Shown piece after piece: positions 31,995-44,540 of a stretch of 64,000 nt of DNA. Within the stretch, counting starts at the first letter, position 1, and each line of letters begins with the position of its first letter. A program made the position numbers and the translations under genes. The stretch covers positions 248,001 to 312,000 of the forward strand of contig WNNJ02000225.1 of NCBI GenBank assembly GCA_012934845.2. Direction: 5' to 3'. The notes beneath the pieces were generated by a model, which had not been told where the DNA came from, did no database searches, and saw only the letters and a list, made by a program, of their open reading frames with translations. The stretch is from Pomphorhynchus laevis (Eukaryota > Acanthocephala > Palaeacanthocephala > Echinorhynchida > Pomphorhynchidae).

Positions 31995-34720
31995 ATGACA
32001 AAGAGAAGGCTAACTAAAAATGTAGGCCAGCAACTCAAGTCCGTCAAGGAAACTTACATCGAAAAGCAAATTGGATGCGACAACAAGAAATGCAATGTTT
32101 GGACTCACGTTGCCATTTCTTTCACTGACGAGGCTTCTGTTGTGCTGCCCTCGTAGGTAAGCTAATGAAGAATGACCACTCAAACGGTGGAGACGTTCTG
32201 GACGCTAACGAAACAGAGTTGTGCTCAATAAATGAACTTGATGATATCTCTCAGTCGACTCAGACCGCTGTTATACATGGACCATCAACAAACGACAAAA
32301 TATCTTCCAAGCTATCGTCGTCATCCGTTTGCTTACTAACTCCTTCGTCATCTATGAATCCCGTTCTTGAAACTTCTCACACACTCCTCATTTAACTACG
32401 GATAATACTTCCCTCAATCTTCATCGTCCTAACAATGCAAACAGTAAAGGTCTTCATCTCGTACCTCATTTTTCTATTCATCCCCACATCTAAATACATC
32501 TCATACCTCTTCTATTCACGTACTCCTTACTCTACCTTCACAGTATCACTTCTTTATAATTTACATCCTTCCGTCAAAATTATCTCCAGTAACATCTCTG
32601 TTTAACCGATTCAACAATCCATTCCTGTCACACATGCTCCAACCGTATCACCTATCAATAATTTACATCCTTCCGTCAAAATCATTTCCAGTAACATCTC
32701 CGATCAACCGATTCAACACTCCACTCCTGTCACACATTCTCCTAACTATCTTAAATCTTCACTTAGCACCCCTGTCATACCCACGTTTATCTGCTCTTCT
32801 GCATCTACTCCTACCAGGACTGTCCGTTCCACCACTTCTACGTAATCGTTTTCCTTCGCGCGATCGATGCATTATCATATCTAATTTAAAGCTTTCCGAA
32901 TCTGCCTCTTCTCAATGTCGCCTCGATGATGATGTATCTGCTTTCAGGTTTATACTAGCAACCATTCTTCCTGATAATAATCCATCCCTCTTCAATAATA
33001 TCGCTCCTGTATATTTGATCCGTTTAAACAAATCCACTAAATCCAATCATCTCAGTCCTCCACTCCTAAAAATCGTTTTCCGACATAGTTCACATGCATC
33101 CTTGATACTCTCCCAAAGTTTTAAACTTCTTACCACTTCGTCGACTTGTCGTATCTTTGCTGACCGCTCCCCTTCTGATATTGCCCAGCTCAATTTAGCT
33201 CGCATTGAGAAACATCGAAGTGAAACAAACGGCGAGTCATCCTTATCTATACGTCAAATCAACGGAAATTTTCACATTGTACACACAACGCCAAAAATTC
33301 GATAACGTCCCATCTCTCCCCTTTGTCTTCTTCGCTAGTCGATCTCGCTCCTAAGCATACTTTTCGTCTTAGTCTATTCAACACTCGCTCCATTCTTCAT
33401 AAAGCTGATATGCTTCTCGATATCTTCGATCAATTATCTATCGATATTCTCTGCATTACCGAATCCTGGCACTCTGACTCCGACGATCTTGCTATTCGTC
33501 GTCTATGTCGCTCTAGTTGTTCTCTAGTTAAATCAGCTCGTCAAATTACATCTCATACATCTACTGCTTCTAACCATGGCGGTATTGTTGACATTGCTTG
33601 TCACCCAATGTCTTTACGTAAAATCAACGTTAACATCCGTTACATTTCGTTCGAATTACTTATATGTAGATTATCAACTCCTTTCCCTCTGGAACTTGTA
33701 ATTGTATACCGTCCAGGTTCAGTTGCCCCATCACGTATCTTCTTTAACGACCTTGCAGATCTTATGTCTCACTGTTCATTGTCTTATACTCCTTCTTTTG
33801 TTCTCGGTGACTTTAGCATTCGTCTTGATCGCCCGTCTGACTCTGACTCTATCACTTTAACTAATCTTTTTTCTGATTTTAACTATAAATTACCTTCAAG
33901 CCCAACTCATATTCTCGGCGGTGCTCTCGACATCATTGCTGTTCCTAACTGCTTCAATGACTATACCTCCTTGTCAATTACTGATCGTGGTTTGTCCGAT
34001 CATTTCCTTGTCACTCTTACTCTTACTCGTCCCCATCCTCCTTCGCCTCCACCACTATTCACACCAAGTCGAGCCTGGAAACTTCTCGATATCCCTATTC
34101 TCTGCACAGCCTTACTCAATTCTTCACTCTTTTCACTTCCTCTTAACTATCTCTCTCCCGATGATCTCTGCATTCTGTTTGATTCTGAACTTGTCTATTA
34201 TCAATAAACTTCTGCCTAGTCGACTCCGACGCTCTCAGCGCTTGCGCCATGCTCCCTGGTTCGATCCTGACTGTAGTCTTTCTAAGCGTCGACTCCGTCA
34301 CTCTTTCCGTGTGTATAATCGATTTCTTAAACGTACTCCCAACTCCCTCCAAATCTCTGTGATTCCTACTTTTCTCTACGCCGTTCACATCTTATTCTTA
34401 TACGTACTAATCGTACTATCTTTTGGCGAAATCAACTCGAGTCATCTTCCAACTCTAAATCTCATTGGAAAATCTTAAACTCAATTCTTTCACGATCATC
34501 TACTCCTTGTAATATAAATCCTGATGAATTTTCTTCTTATCTACAAACTAAGCTATCTAATTTACTTTCCCTACTACCCACAGCCCCATTGTACCCTCGC
34601 TTCTCTTTAAATACTTCCCTCCCAGAGCTATTCCACCTTCTTCCCGTTTCATCTGATGAAGTTTCTTCGGTTCTGCTGTCATTACCTAATAAGACCTCTC
34701 CCTCTGGCCCGATTCCCACT
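31995..34720 (+). mobile_element. L2-like LINE, 5' part: ORF1 and endonuclease
   Basis: ORF1 starts near 31995 (MTKRRLTKNVGQQLK) with a PHD-like CDNKKCNVW. A frameshift leads to an RRM-like region around 32860-33260 (DRCIIISNLKLSES, then PPLLKIVFRHSSHASLILS). The apurinic endonuclease is at 33323-34020: SLFNTRSI, CITESWH, VIVYRPG, VLGDFSIRLD (Asn to Ser), ALDIIAV and LSDHFLV, the standard EEP order. Linker sequence with HAPWFDPDCSLSKRRLR follows. LSLPNKTSPSGPIPT then marks the RT start, where the L2-like sequence stops abruptly at about 34720. Several frameshifts show it is inactive. A related RT half lies at 51.6-53.4 kb. Confidence 0.75.
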
Positions 34721-35565
34721 CACGCCGATGATCTTAAGGTCTATCGCTGTGTTGTTAATGACCTTGACCGACAAATGTTACAGTCTGATCTCGATACATT
34801 GACGTATTGGTCAGCTGAGAACGGTTTAAGTATTAATGTGACAAAATGTGCATGCATGCACATAGGGAATAAGTTTTCGACAATCAGCTACTCAATTCAC
34901 TTACAACCAATTCCTATGGTTCGTCAATATAGAGACTTGGGCGTCGTCGTTTTAGATGATCTAGGCACTAGGAAAAATACGGAGCAAATAAGTGCTAGAG
35001 CAACTCGAATTTCCGGTATGATTTCCAGATGTTTTAGTAAATTAGAAATTGAGTCATTTAAACTTTTATTCACTACTCTCTGTTCAAGTGTTCTTAACTA
35101 TTGTTCTCCAGCATCATACCCAGTTAACAAATCGGAAGAGTTTCGTATTGAACAGGTATTGCGACGTTCTTCTAAACGGGTAGCGGGCCTTCATAACCTT
35201 ACTTATAAGGAACGGTTAAGTCGCCTTAATATGCCTTCATTATCTTCACTTCGAGCACTAAATGACCTGGTTGTAGTGTGGCGGGCGATGAGCAATCCTG
35301 AGAATCCCGTTAGAAGTCTATTTCGTATGCGAAATGACTCAAGATTACGTGGTCATCAACTTATGTTACAACGTAAACACTGGTGTAAAAAAGAAACATT
35401 AATTTTGCCGTGCGTGTCATTCCAGCTTGGAACAGTTTACCGTCGGAAGTGGTGAAGCAAACAAACAGACGTGGATTTGTATCTACTTTGAAGAAACTGA
35501 CTAATTTTTAATTACTTTGTTGTTAGTTTCCTTTTTATATTTTAAATTGTGAAGGTGTCTATTGA
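34721..35565 (+). mobile_element. CR1-like 3' half fused to the L2-like 5' half
   Basis: From HADDLKVYRCVVNDLD onward the sequence is CR1-like (compare FADDVKIW and FADDVKLW of the other copies). It continues through GLSINVTKCACMHIG, SRLRGHQLML and a CR1-like 3' end (gagctacgacgctcgctgac, then an AAT-rich tail). The frame is continuous across the junction, giving one 288-codon frame from 34589 to 35455. It lacks the polymerase motifs before FADD, so it cannot be a working RT. Confidence 0.78.
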
Positions 35566-35599
35566 GCTACGACGCTCGCTGACATTCTATTAATAATAA

Positions 35600-38500
35600 T
35601 ATTTACATTTGGCATTCCCGCAAATGAGAATCAACATATTTCGTATTCACAATACGTTTAAAAGAAAATAATGATAATTGTGCGATTTGCAATTCAATGT
35701 CCATGACCGAATGTACCGGTGCATCGAGTTTGGAATGTGATGCTCGGAAACATTGTGATATCGACCTTGCGAGCGCAATTGCAATCTTCGTACGGAGCCA
35801 CGTTATTACGCTGGAAAATTCAGACTTGTGTTTTTCGCTGATCTTTGTCGCTAACATATGTAGAGTTGCGTTTGCTGCTCTGCCTGCACCACCCGTCGAC
35901 GCAAACACTAATGGACAGAAGGTACTGTGATCAACCTCACGTATCCTTTCCTCGTACTTGCTTTGCTTTCGTTGCTCATGATACTCGAAGCAAGCAGCCG
36001 ACGATCGCGATATATAGGATGGAGCTCCTTCGTTGAAAATGCATAAGTCAAAAAACGTACGCTCCATTCTACCACCGAATAATCCACTGCACACAATATC
36101 AGGACATACGTCTGGTATTGGAGTTGTCGCATCATTGTCGTAACTTATTGTATCAGGAACACCAGATAGATTTGGCTCAGTGGAGACCCCAGAACACACG
36201 TATGTGAGTACTTTTGATACAAGGTCGCGGATCTCATTATGGCGTATCGTCAATAACTCCCCCCCCATTTTGCATTACAACGCATCAACATTATTCAACT
36301 GCTCCCCGCATATACATTTCTGGCTATCTTAGATGGGGTCCAAGCGTACCTTACAGACATTGCGTCACGAAACTCCGTTGTAGTCAGATGAAGTCCGTAA
36401 TTATCAAGTGGTCGGAATGTTAGCCAATTTGATGCCCCTTTTAGTGAAGCATATTCCAGAAGATGAATCATGTTTGGTTTGTCCATCTCAAGTGCCAAGC
36501 GTGCTAGTTTGTGCCGGTTGAAGTTAGCCGACTTTATTTGACTTGCTGCGTTCGATTGCGATTGTTCGCGAATATAAAGCGATTCTGTGGTATCTAATGG
36601 GCTACACAATTGCTTTGAAGATTCATACTCATGTTGTGAGACAACAAGAGGATGTCTGATTCCAAGTCCGCCTATATGGGGAGGGAGAGCAAATATGGAA
36701 ATATCCTCTCCCGTCAAGCTGTGGTCGCAAACTTTACCAGCGAAGTCATTGATCGATGCGGCCAGCATGGTGACGCAACCGCTATCACATCTCGTTGTTC
36801 TCATTAGGTGTGTCCAATGACATTGCAATGCTCTAGTGAATGTAAAATATCAAGGAGTGAGCGTCACTATTCGCTACCATGCTGAGTTTATCTACTTGGT
36901 TAGATCATACAAGTACCTTTTGTATGACCTCTTGTTCAACGTAAGTCAACGTACCTACAGGTGTACCAAGCATCCTGATACCTTCACAAGTGATTGAGAT
37001 CTTCTCATGGTCAAAGAGCATTTTTGACTTGCCAATATTGTTGGAATGTGTAAGCAGCTTGGATTTTTCTGGGTTAACTATATAGCCATATTGAGGTCCG
37101 ATTTCCACAAGTATGTCCCATACTTTCTTCAATTCTTCGACAGGTCCTACGAAATTCCGTCGTCGGCATACTATCTTTGTTTCGTTTGTGTGATGTTTCC
37201 CTGTATACGCCGTATTAACGGGATGGATAACGCGGCAAAAGCCGCCATGGCCAACGGGTCGCCCTGGGTGAAGCCTTCATTAGCACCAATGATACCCTCT
37301 TCAGTTGCCATCAAGGTGGTGCCAGCATAAGTATTTCGCAGGACTTGGGCTAATGCTGGACAAACAAATGATATGTTGGCTAATGCAACTTGGCGACTCG
37401 CTCTGTTAATCGAAATGCGCTGCTTGCAGAATGAATTGCGTTTTCTAAACCGGATCTTTGGGCGGCGCATAGTTGTTGAGTGCCCGCCACGGTTTGCAAA
37501 GGTTTTTTACAATTTTCATTAATGCTTTGCCGAATACCCGCCTTAATAACTCTCCAACCCCTATAGGCCGGATTCCAAGGTTCTTGTTTAACGGAACGAG
37601 ACGACTTGCTACTAATGCCTCAATCACGGAGAAATCTATCTGCTCCGTTGCGATCCGTCGAGCTAACATTGCAATACTCTAAGCCATAGCGGTAGAGTGA
37701 GACTTAAAAGAGCTGAGCATACGCTGGAAATCATGCGCGGTAATTCCCGAAGGGCCTGCACCGCCTTGAGTCCTCATAGAAGCCACGACTATCTCTCTTG
37801 CGTCTATACCTGAGAACTCAACCGGATGGTGATACACACAGTCATCAAGTGGTGCCTGTAGTAGCGTATCCCGTTCACAAATTGCGGCGCCTGGATGCAG
37901 ATCGTTTAATATATCCCCGACGGTGCGTCCATTTAACTCATCAAGAAGTGAGTAGACTGGACTTTGATTAAAGCATTGCTGATCCAGACAATTTATTGCT
38001 GATTTCGTTTTGCCTGATTTAACAAGGCTGATGAAACGTTTTTGCCACTGTTTTTTGTGCCGGTCTGGTCCGTGAATTAGCAATTATCTTGCTTTGCAAT
38101 GCACGCGCTTCACGGATGAGGTCATCAAGTTCGCCATTTTTCCACATGTTTAATCTGCGTTCTAAAGTTTTCCGAATAACTGATACATTTCTTGCAGGAA
38201 TTCTTTGTAAAATGCATTGACACATTATTGCCGCTTCATTCAATGCAAATACCTCACTATCCAATTTCTTTGCAACAATCTCGTATTTCGCACAAAGTAA
38301 GTCGATGAACTCGTTGCTTGCGGTGCAAAATGGAGGCGTGAACAAGTTTGGTCGCCAAGTGATAACCTCTCTGAAATTTTGATTGAGTTTACAGATGTAA
38401 GGATCTGCTGGTTCTGAGCGATCACCTTCATATTCACCCATCGTCGGCTGATCTACATTTGACCCGTGCTGACTGATTGTGACTTGACTTGCGCGTTGTG

Positions 38501-38660
38501 ATCTTACTCAATTACAACATTTAGGGGCCGCGCAATTGCGGCATGCATTTCCGGATTTAAAGCAGCGACACCCCTTGCATCTTGTCGCTTGTCCGTTGCA
38601 AGAGCAGCACTTTTGCTCTGTTGCCGGCTTTCCTCAGGCATGTAGTCTTTTTTAAAATAT
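35600..38660 (-). mobile_element. R2-like element 2, decayed, with N-terminal cysteine cluster
   Basis: Minus-strand order: a cysteine cluster near 38615-38520 (CCSCNGQATRCKGCRCF...CRNC) and a helical region near 38440-37680. RT pieces follow near 37680-36905: IRPIGVGELLRRVFGK, EGFTQGDPLAMAAF, a YADDGIS followed by a stop, and YIVNPEKSKLL. A thumb region is near 36828-36295, and the endonuclease end near 36268-35603 (TIRHNEIRDLVSK, FFDLCIFNEGAPSYISRSS). At least six breaks. The 3' flank has ctcatttgcgggaatgcc. A duplicated 5' leader motif, tgtatgtttattag, sits at 38665 and 38702. Confidence 0.75.
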
Positions 38661-38876
38661 TGTATGTTTATTAGATCTCAAACTTTTTTACTGTATTGAT
38701 TGTATGTTTATTAGTAATCAAACTTTTTTAAGGTCAATTCCTAAGATAATAAGATGATAAGATCAATTCCTAAGATGAATTATTGGCCTCTTAGTCTCTC
38801 GACATCGGGCTAAAATAAATAAAAAACAGCAAATATACATTAAAACAAAGAAAAGTACAAAATGTCTTCGCCATGG

Positions 38877-39163
38877 CTACCGACTCTGTAATTTGTCAAT
38901 CTTCGTCATGCTCATCTTTGAAAGATGGGGGCAGTCAAACACGTGAAGCAAAGAATTACATGATTGGAGGCAATACATACAGATGCATGTTGATGTGCGG
39001 TTATGAAAGGGGATACGAATGGAGCAAAATTTATCATGGTACCCATGAAGAGAAACTCTCCAAGTAAGAGGGCATTTTTGCGTTCGTGGATTTCGCCAAT
39101 TGATTTGAATGAATGCAGGGGTCCGGTATATGTCTGGGTCAAGCAAAGATAATTTTGCTTCAA
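38877..39163 (-). pseudogene. small LINE-like C-terminal fragment
   Basis: Minus strand: DPDIYRTPAFIQINWRNPR, then CICMYCLQSCNSLLHVFDC. The C-x2-C...H...C layout with HVFDCPHL recalls the C-terminal zinc motif of RNase-H-bearing LINEs (HLLFDCP). There is no RT next to it. Short and uncertain. Confidence 0.35.
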
Positions 39164-39328
39164 GGTTTTCGAGATGATGGCAGAATTCAGCTGTTCTAGG
39201 AAGATGGATTTTTTAAAATAGAGAAAAATTTATTTTTACAGAAATAAAAATGTACAAAGTTTTAAAGTTTGGGTATAAAGTTTTAACGTTTGTTTTTAAT
39301 CAATTCTTTTCGTTGTTTTCACTCAAAC

Positions 39329-42300
39329 CTAATCCGCGAAATCCAAATTTACACGATTTCGTCGTAGACAAAAATATGATGTTTTGGCTATTGCTATTGC
39401 AATCTTTGTTTTCATTTGATTTATGCATATAGCATAGTCAATATTTTCTCGTGTGGTTATCTTGCGGGAAATGTTTTGTAAGACTTTGTTTGCTTCACAT
39501 CCAATTCCACCACTGGTAGTCAGTATAAACGGATGAAACACTGCTTTTTCTATCTTCGAAATGCGTTCTGCATATTTTGCCATTTTTCTGGATTGGTGAT
39601 CATTATAGCCAGCAGATGGTCCTGATATATAGGAAGGAGCATGACAGTTAAAAATACAGATGTCCAAAAATGACTGCTCCAGATTTCTGTGATCAATACT
39701 GCTGAAAGCAATATCTAGACGAGCTTCTCTTACACGGGTAGTTGTGCGATGTTCAAACAATACCTCATCATCTACATACGACAACTTTGGCTCTACAATG
39801 ACGTGATAGGATACTTTCTTGATTGCGTCCGCGACTATATCACGAACAATATTATACCAAATTGTAGGAATTCCATTAGTCTGACATGAAAGAGCATGTA
39901 TGTTTGTCAACGGCTCCCCGCAGCAGCATTTGGTGATAACCTTAATCACTTCTACTCCATACATCGCAATGAGAGCATATCTGAAGGTATCTGTAGACAT
40001 ACGAAAATCCCGTCTGCCAAAACATCGATTCGTAAGCCATAAGGAAGCTCCTTTATCACCTGCGTACTCTATAATAGTCTTCCATCTTTCACTTACTCCT
40101 TGTAAAAATAAAAGTCTTTTGTTCGTATGATATTGAGATTTAGCTAGTTTTATGCTCGGTAAAAGTTTCAATTCCAAAATTTTCAATTCTTCACCAACAA
40201 AATTGTCCAAATATATGTCCAATTATAGTTTATGTCCAATTATAGTTCACAAAATTGTCCAATTATAGTTTATTCCGAGAAAAAACTATAATTGGACTCC
40301 GCCATCTCTAGGGGATTTAGTATATCAGGCCCTCCATGGCTGAATGGAAGCGAAGCTACTACAATGAGCTATTTATTCCCTTATACAATCCAAACAGCTT
40401 TGGTATAAAATCATTCTGTAAACAATCAACCAGAGGTTGCCAAATCCTATTAATGACTGGTGTTGTTCTTAATAGGTGTCCAACGAAATTAAAGTGCTTG
40501 GATTAATGCAGCATAGCCTATTTGAGCATCAATGGGTAAAATCTTACTTAGCTTGTGGATTTCGTCAATCCATCCGGTAATTTTCTCAGTTACACTTCGT
40601 TCAACAAAGGTTTCCTGACCTACAAATGATCAGAGGATTTTTCCTTCTGCACACACTTCGACATCAGTACCGTCAAATTTTCCTGACTTCATTAATATTT
40701 TCCGGATGTACAATAATTTTACATTTTTAAGGATTTACTATATAGCCAAATGCTGGTCCGTATTCAACTAGAAGATTCCATAGTTCAAAGATATCTGCAC
40801 AGCTTCCCACGCAAGTTGCATCATCCGCATACCAGCGATGTAACACATTTGGAACTTGAGACTTTAGTTCAGCTATCAATGGCAATGTTGCCGCACCGAA
40901 TGCTGCCATGGCGAGGGGATCGCCGTGTGTGAACCCCTCCTTAGATAGTATAATGTCATCATGAATAATCAGCTCCGAATGAGAGCTATAGCAATTTTTA
41001 AGATAATTGATAGTGCAGGACATATATTGTTCATGTTTATTATAGCATTCGCACAATTGACATTGTTGAAAGCATTTTTTGCATCCACAAGTAATATGCA
41101 AGATTTGTTGTCAAGATTAAAAGTTTTTCTGACCGAATAAATAACCTTTTCTGTCGCGTTTCTCTGTCCAACACAAAGCTGATCATAACCTGCAACAGAC
41201 TGTAGGTATTTCGTTATTAAGATCATTAAAACTTTTCTAATGATTCTCCTAACTACATCGCCGACGCCAATTTGGCGAACTCCAGGGTTTTTATTCAAAG
41301 GAACTAGTCGACAAGCAAATAAAGGCTTAAGTGAATACGGTGAAATATGATTTGTAGCAATGATAACTGATAATTTTGCTATGTTCGATGCAAGGCGTTT
41401 TGAACTGAGACCAAAATCAATTAGTATGATGCACCAAGAATTTGCGTCCATTCCAGAAAGTCCAGCCGCACCGTGCGTGCGTCTGGAATATACTTTTATG
41501 GCATTAGAGTCAATGTCAGCGAACGTCGATTCATGGTGGTGCACTGTTCCTGAAAGTGGTGTTTTAAGCAATTTGTCCAATGCGGGATCTACGTAAGTTG
41601 GATATAGTAGCTCTAACTTTTCACGAACTAACATTCCCTCCACAAATTCATTGTTCTTCAACACGGGGTGGGCAAGTTAATCTTTTCGTAACACTCGCCT
41701 AGCGGTAGAAACTTGTCCTTCCTTGTATAAGTTTATAAAACGTCTAGACAAGTTTGATTGAATATCAGGTTGCTTCTTTTGCAAAAAGGAACGATTCTGT
41801 AACACTTGGGCTTCATTTAACAAATCATTAAACTTATCATTCTTCCATAAATTATTTTTTTACGTAAAGCCGATGTTTTCAAGCTTTCTGGACGTTGAAG
41901 AATGAGCTGACAGAACACAAAAATTTTGTAAAGAGCAATGCTACTCTCCTCTAATTCTTTAGATGCGTCTTCATACATCTCCGAGGGGTAGTCTACAAAT
42001 AAAAAACCAACAGAAAATTTTGGGACACGAAATAAGTTTGGTTTCCAGTGTTTACATCGTTCATAAGAAATGACGTATCTATTTAACTTATGACGTTCAG
42101 TTGGTATATCAATGACACTTTGTACCTGTGAAGTCATAATCTGTGGATATGAACTGCTTTCTTGTACATCCGGCGTGATCGAATTAGACAATTTATTTGT
42201 GCAGTTCGGTGCTCTACAATTTATGCATAACATCGTAGACCTTACGCATGCACACCCTTTACATTTTGCCGCCTGACCGTTACATACACAACAGTTTCGT

Positions 42301-42360
42301 ACATTGTTGGGTTTCCCACGCGTTATTCCAAGTTCGTCGGTTGTTTGTATGTTATTTATC
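39329..42360 (-). mobile_element. R2-like element 3, decayed, with N-terminal cysteine cluster
   Basis: Minus strand from 42300: CVCNGQAAKCKGCACV, then CINCRAPNCTN, open through 41817. RT begins near 41664: NPGVRQIGVGDVVRRI, LLVDAKNAFNNV (motif A), a frameshift near 41040, then EGFTHGDPLAMAAF (B) and HRWYADDATCVG (C). A rearranged zone at 40730-40220 holds a palindrome. The endonuclease end is at 40222-39329: CCCGEPLTNIHALSC, REARLDIAF, FLDICIFNCHAPSYISGPS, TTSGGIGCEANKV. The catalytic motifs survive better than in element 2. Confidence 0.77.
40196..40305. repeat. palindromic insertion inside R2-like element 3
   Basis: gtccaattatagttta and its complement ataattggac repeat and invert several times around 40200-40300. 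They form a hairpin between the RT and endonuclease parts. It may be a small fold-back element inserted into the retroelement. Confidence 0.6.
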
Positions 42361-42439
42361 TCAAACTTTTTTCAGGGAGATGGATATTAATAATATTATT
42401 ATATTTTTTTAATAAATAATTTTTATTTCTTGAGAAAAG

Positions 42440-42800
42440 AAAACAGAATCAGGGTTCCCGTAAATGGGCCCAAAATACAAATGCTTGAATTCAAGGTCAT
42501 TAAACCCGCGGATCTACCGCCTGAGACATTAGTTCATTAGTTCAGTTTCCAAAGCACCACGAATTTGCTCGCACAAGTCTGATTCCAATACATTTTCTGA
42601 ACTGCGCAACGCACTCAGAATATGCCTGGTTGTTGCTCCTAGAAGCTATCTTCGCCGCTCTCTTAATTACTTTGCTTGCATCAGCTCCGAGCCCTCCTAA
42701 TGCTGACATAATGACCGGCAGAAATATTGCTCGTTCAATCTTTGTTACTCGTTCCGAGTACTTTGAGATCTTCCTCAGTGCATGGTATCTTAATAAATGT
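42440..42800 (-). pseudogene. R2-like 3' end fragment
   Basis: Minus strand: ALRKISKYSERVTKIERAIF, then SALGGLGADASKVIKRAAKI, then RKCIGIRLVRANSWCFGN. These match the tail of the element-3 protein (KYAERISKIEKAVFHPFIL). The 3' flank has gggcccatttacgggaaccc. A short tandem repeat of taaatgtagttt lies at its 5' side (about 42795-42865). Only the last 80 or so codons remain, so it is 5'-truncated. Confidence 0.72.
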
Positions 42801-42897
42801 AGTTTATTAAATGTAGTTTTATAAATGTAGTTTATTAAATGTAGTTTTAATAAATGTAGTTTTAGGTAGTGTGAATTCAAATATCAATACACAGTGA

Positions 42898-43115
42898 TCA
42901 CTCATTCTTGATTATTAGTGTTTCATGTGGTATATTGTGAACGTTTGTCAACAATTTTAAATTCAAATTCAAGAAGCGATCATTATCATTCATAAATCTA
43001 GTGGGTGAGGAATCATACTGTTCCAGCAATATATCGAGGATTAAAATATTTGGTAAATTAAGGTCATGTTCGCTAATACTGCATGACAAAGAATATTTGT
43101 TGGTAAACGGATTTC
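42898..43115 (-). CDS. candidate terminal exon, unknown protein
   Basis: After an acceptor (aatatttcag) the minus strand is open for 72 codons to a stop: NPFTNKYSLSCSISEHDLN, then LPNILILDILLEQYDSSPT, then LKLLTNVHNIPHETLIIKNE. It is protein-like, and not retroelement-like by eye. The family is not recognised; upstream exons were not found. Confidence 0.32.
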
Positions 43116-43119
43116 TGAA

Positions 43120-43720
43120 ATATTAAGGACACATACAAGCAAAAATTACGGGTGTCTTGATGATTATGTCAACAAACTAATAAACTCATTAGTTAAGATA
43201 TGATATCTTTGTGATCTATAACACATCCCATTTCAGATCTGTGGACTGTCTAGATTTAAGTCCCTACTCATAAAGTTTGTCAAACTTAGGCGTAATACTC
43301 TTAATATGTTTATATTATATTGTAAGTAAATGACGCTATTACTGGTTTTACATTAAGCAGTATCAAAATGAGCGAGGATTCCTAGCCGCTGAGGGATTAC
43401 AAATCCTAAAGACGCAACAACTCCTAGCTTACGCTAGGGCAAATCCGAAGGACACAATTTTGAATCCTCAATTTGATTAACCTTCCATTCGGAAGTTACA
43501 CCTTCTCGTCATCTTCGATACTAATATATTTAGAAGAATCAGATAAAGGTAGTATAGTCTGGTCATTCTGAATTTTGTCGATTTTGAATACTAGAAGGAA
43601 CCAACTCACCATTGTTTAGTGAATTTGGAAAATTTCAATTATAAAACGATGTTATTATAGGATGAAAATATACTGAATATTTTAAATTTAATAAATATTT
43701 ACTGCTTCGTTGTTTCAATT
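43120..43720. other. spacer with a shared short repeat
   Basis: ccttccattcggaagttaca (43482 on) recurs inverted near 46870-46895 as gtaacttccgattgaagg. No exon was found that would connect to the ubiquilin-like exon. Confidence 0.4.
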
Positions 43721-43725
43721 ATTAG

Positions 43726-43913
43726 ATCGTCTTTATCCCCAGCAACATCAGCCGACAAATCAACAACCAAACCAAACCCCAGAACAACTTTATGCATCCG
43801 GACTTGTACAAATGCAGATAGTCGGATTCCATAACCATGACACAATTCTTAGAGCGCTTGTTGCATCTATGGGGGACGCAAATATGGCTGTAGAACGTAT
43901 TGAAGACTCTTAA
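43726..43913 (+). CDS. UBQLN: ubiquilin-type UBA domain, last exon
   Basis: An acceptor (tcaattattag) is followed by DRLYPQQHQPTNQQPNQTP, then EQLYASGLVQMQIVGFHN, then LRALVASMGDANMAVERI and a stop. The Q-rich linker followed by a UBA of this form (QLxxMGF, NLQALIATGGDINAAIERL in human ubiquilin) is the ubiquilin C-terminus. It binds ubiquitin and delivers clients to the proteasome. Upstream exons with the ubiquitin-like and STI1 parts are not visible within several kb. The stretch between is full of R2-like elements, so the gene either has a very large intron or has been broken. Confidence 0.65.
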
Positions 43914-44540
43914 CTTTTATAAATTTATTTTAACTTGATATAAAAATCAAAAAATCTTAAAAAAATATTTATTTATTCAAATATGTAGCAAAGTCAAAGG
44001 CTATTCAGGCAGAGTCTAAAAACAAAAACAAATAAGCAAATCGTCAATCAACGGCTTGGTGAATAACAACGGCTTAGTAACTAAATAGGATAGTTCAGCA
44101 GAGGTGCTGAATGGCCGAATTGTTCACATCCGTTTGCAGCATCGTGATTTAAACGCGATCAAGTTGAAGGCAGCGATGACTTCCTCGGACAGCGAATTAC
44201 ACATGTTAATTTCCCTCCTCGATAATCCGTTCATGTAGTTGTATATATTATTTTATATCTTTATCTTGTATTTATTATTGAGTATATTATCTTGTATTAT
44301 ATTTCTCTCAGTTTTTTTCACACTTATTTTTCTCTAATTTATTCAAATTTATTTTTATTAATTTTAATAAATATAAATATAATTTTAGGGTCAGAATACC
44401 TTCAATATCGTCGTCGTTTCAGCTCTATAAAGAAAATAAAAAACAAAGGTATGAAGCTGGAATAATATCATCATATCGAACTTCTTCCAAACATTCTGGC
44501 GGTATGTGAATCAGAATAAAAAATGATTTAATCAATCACA

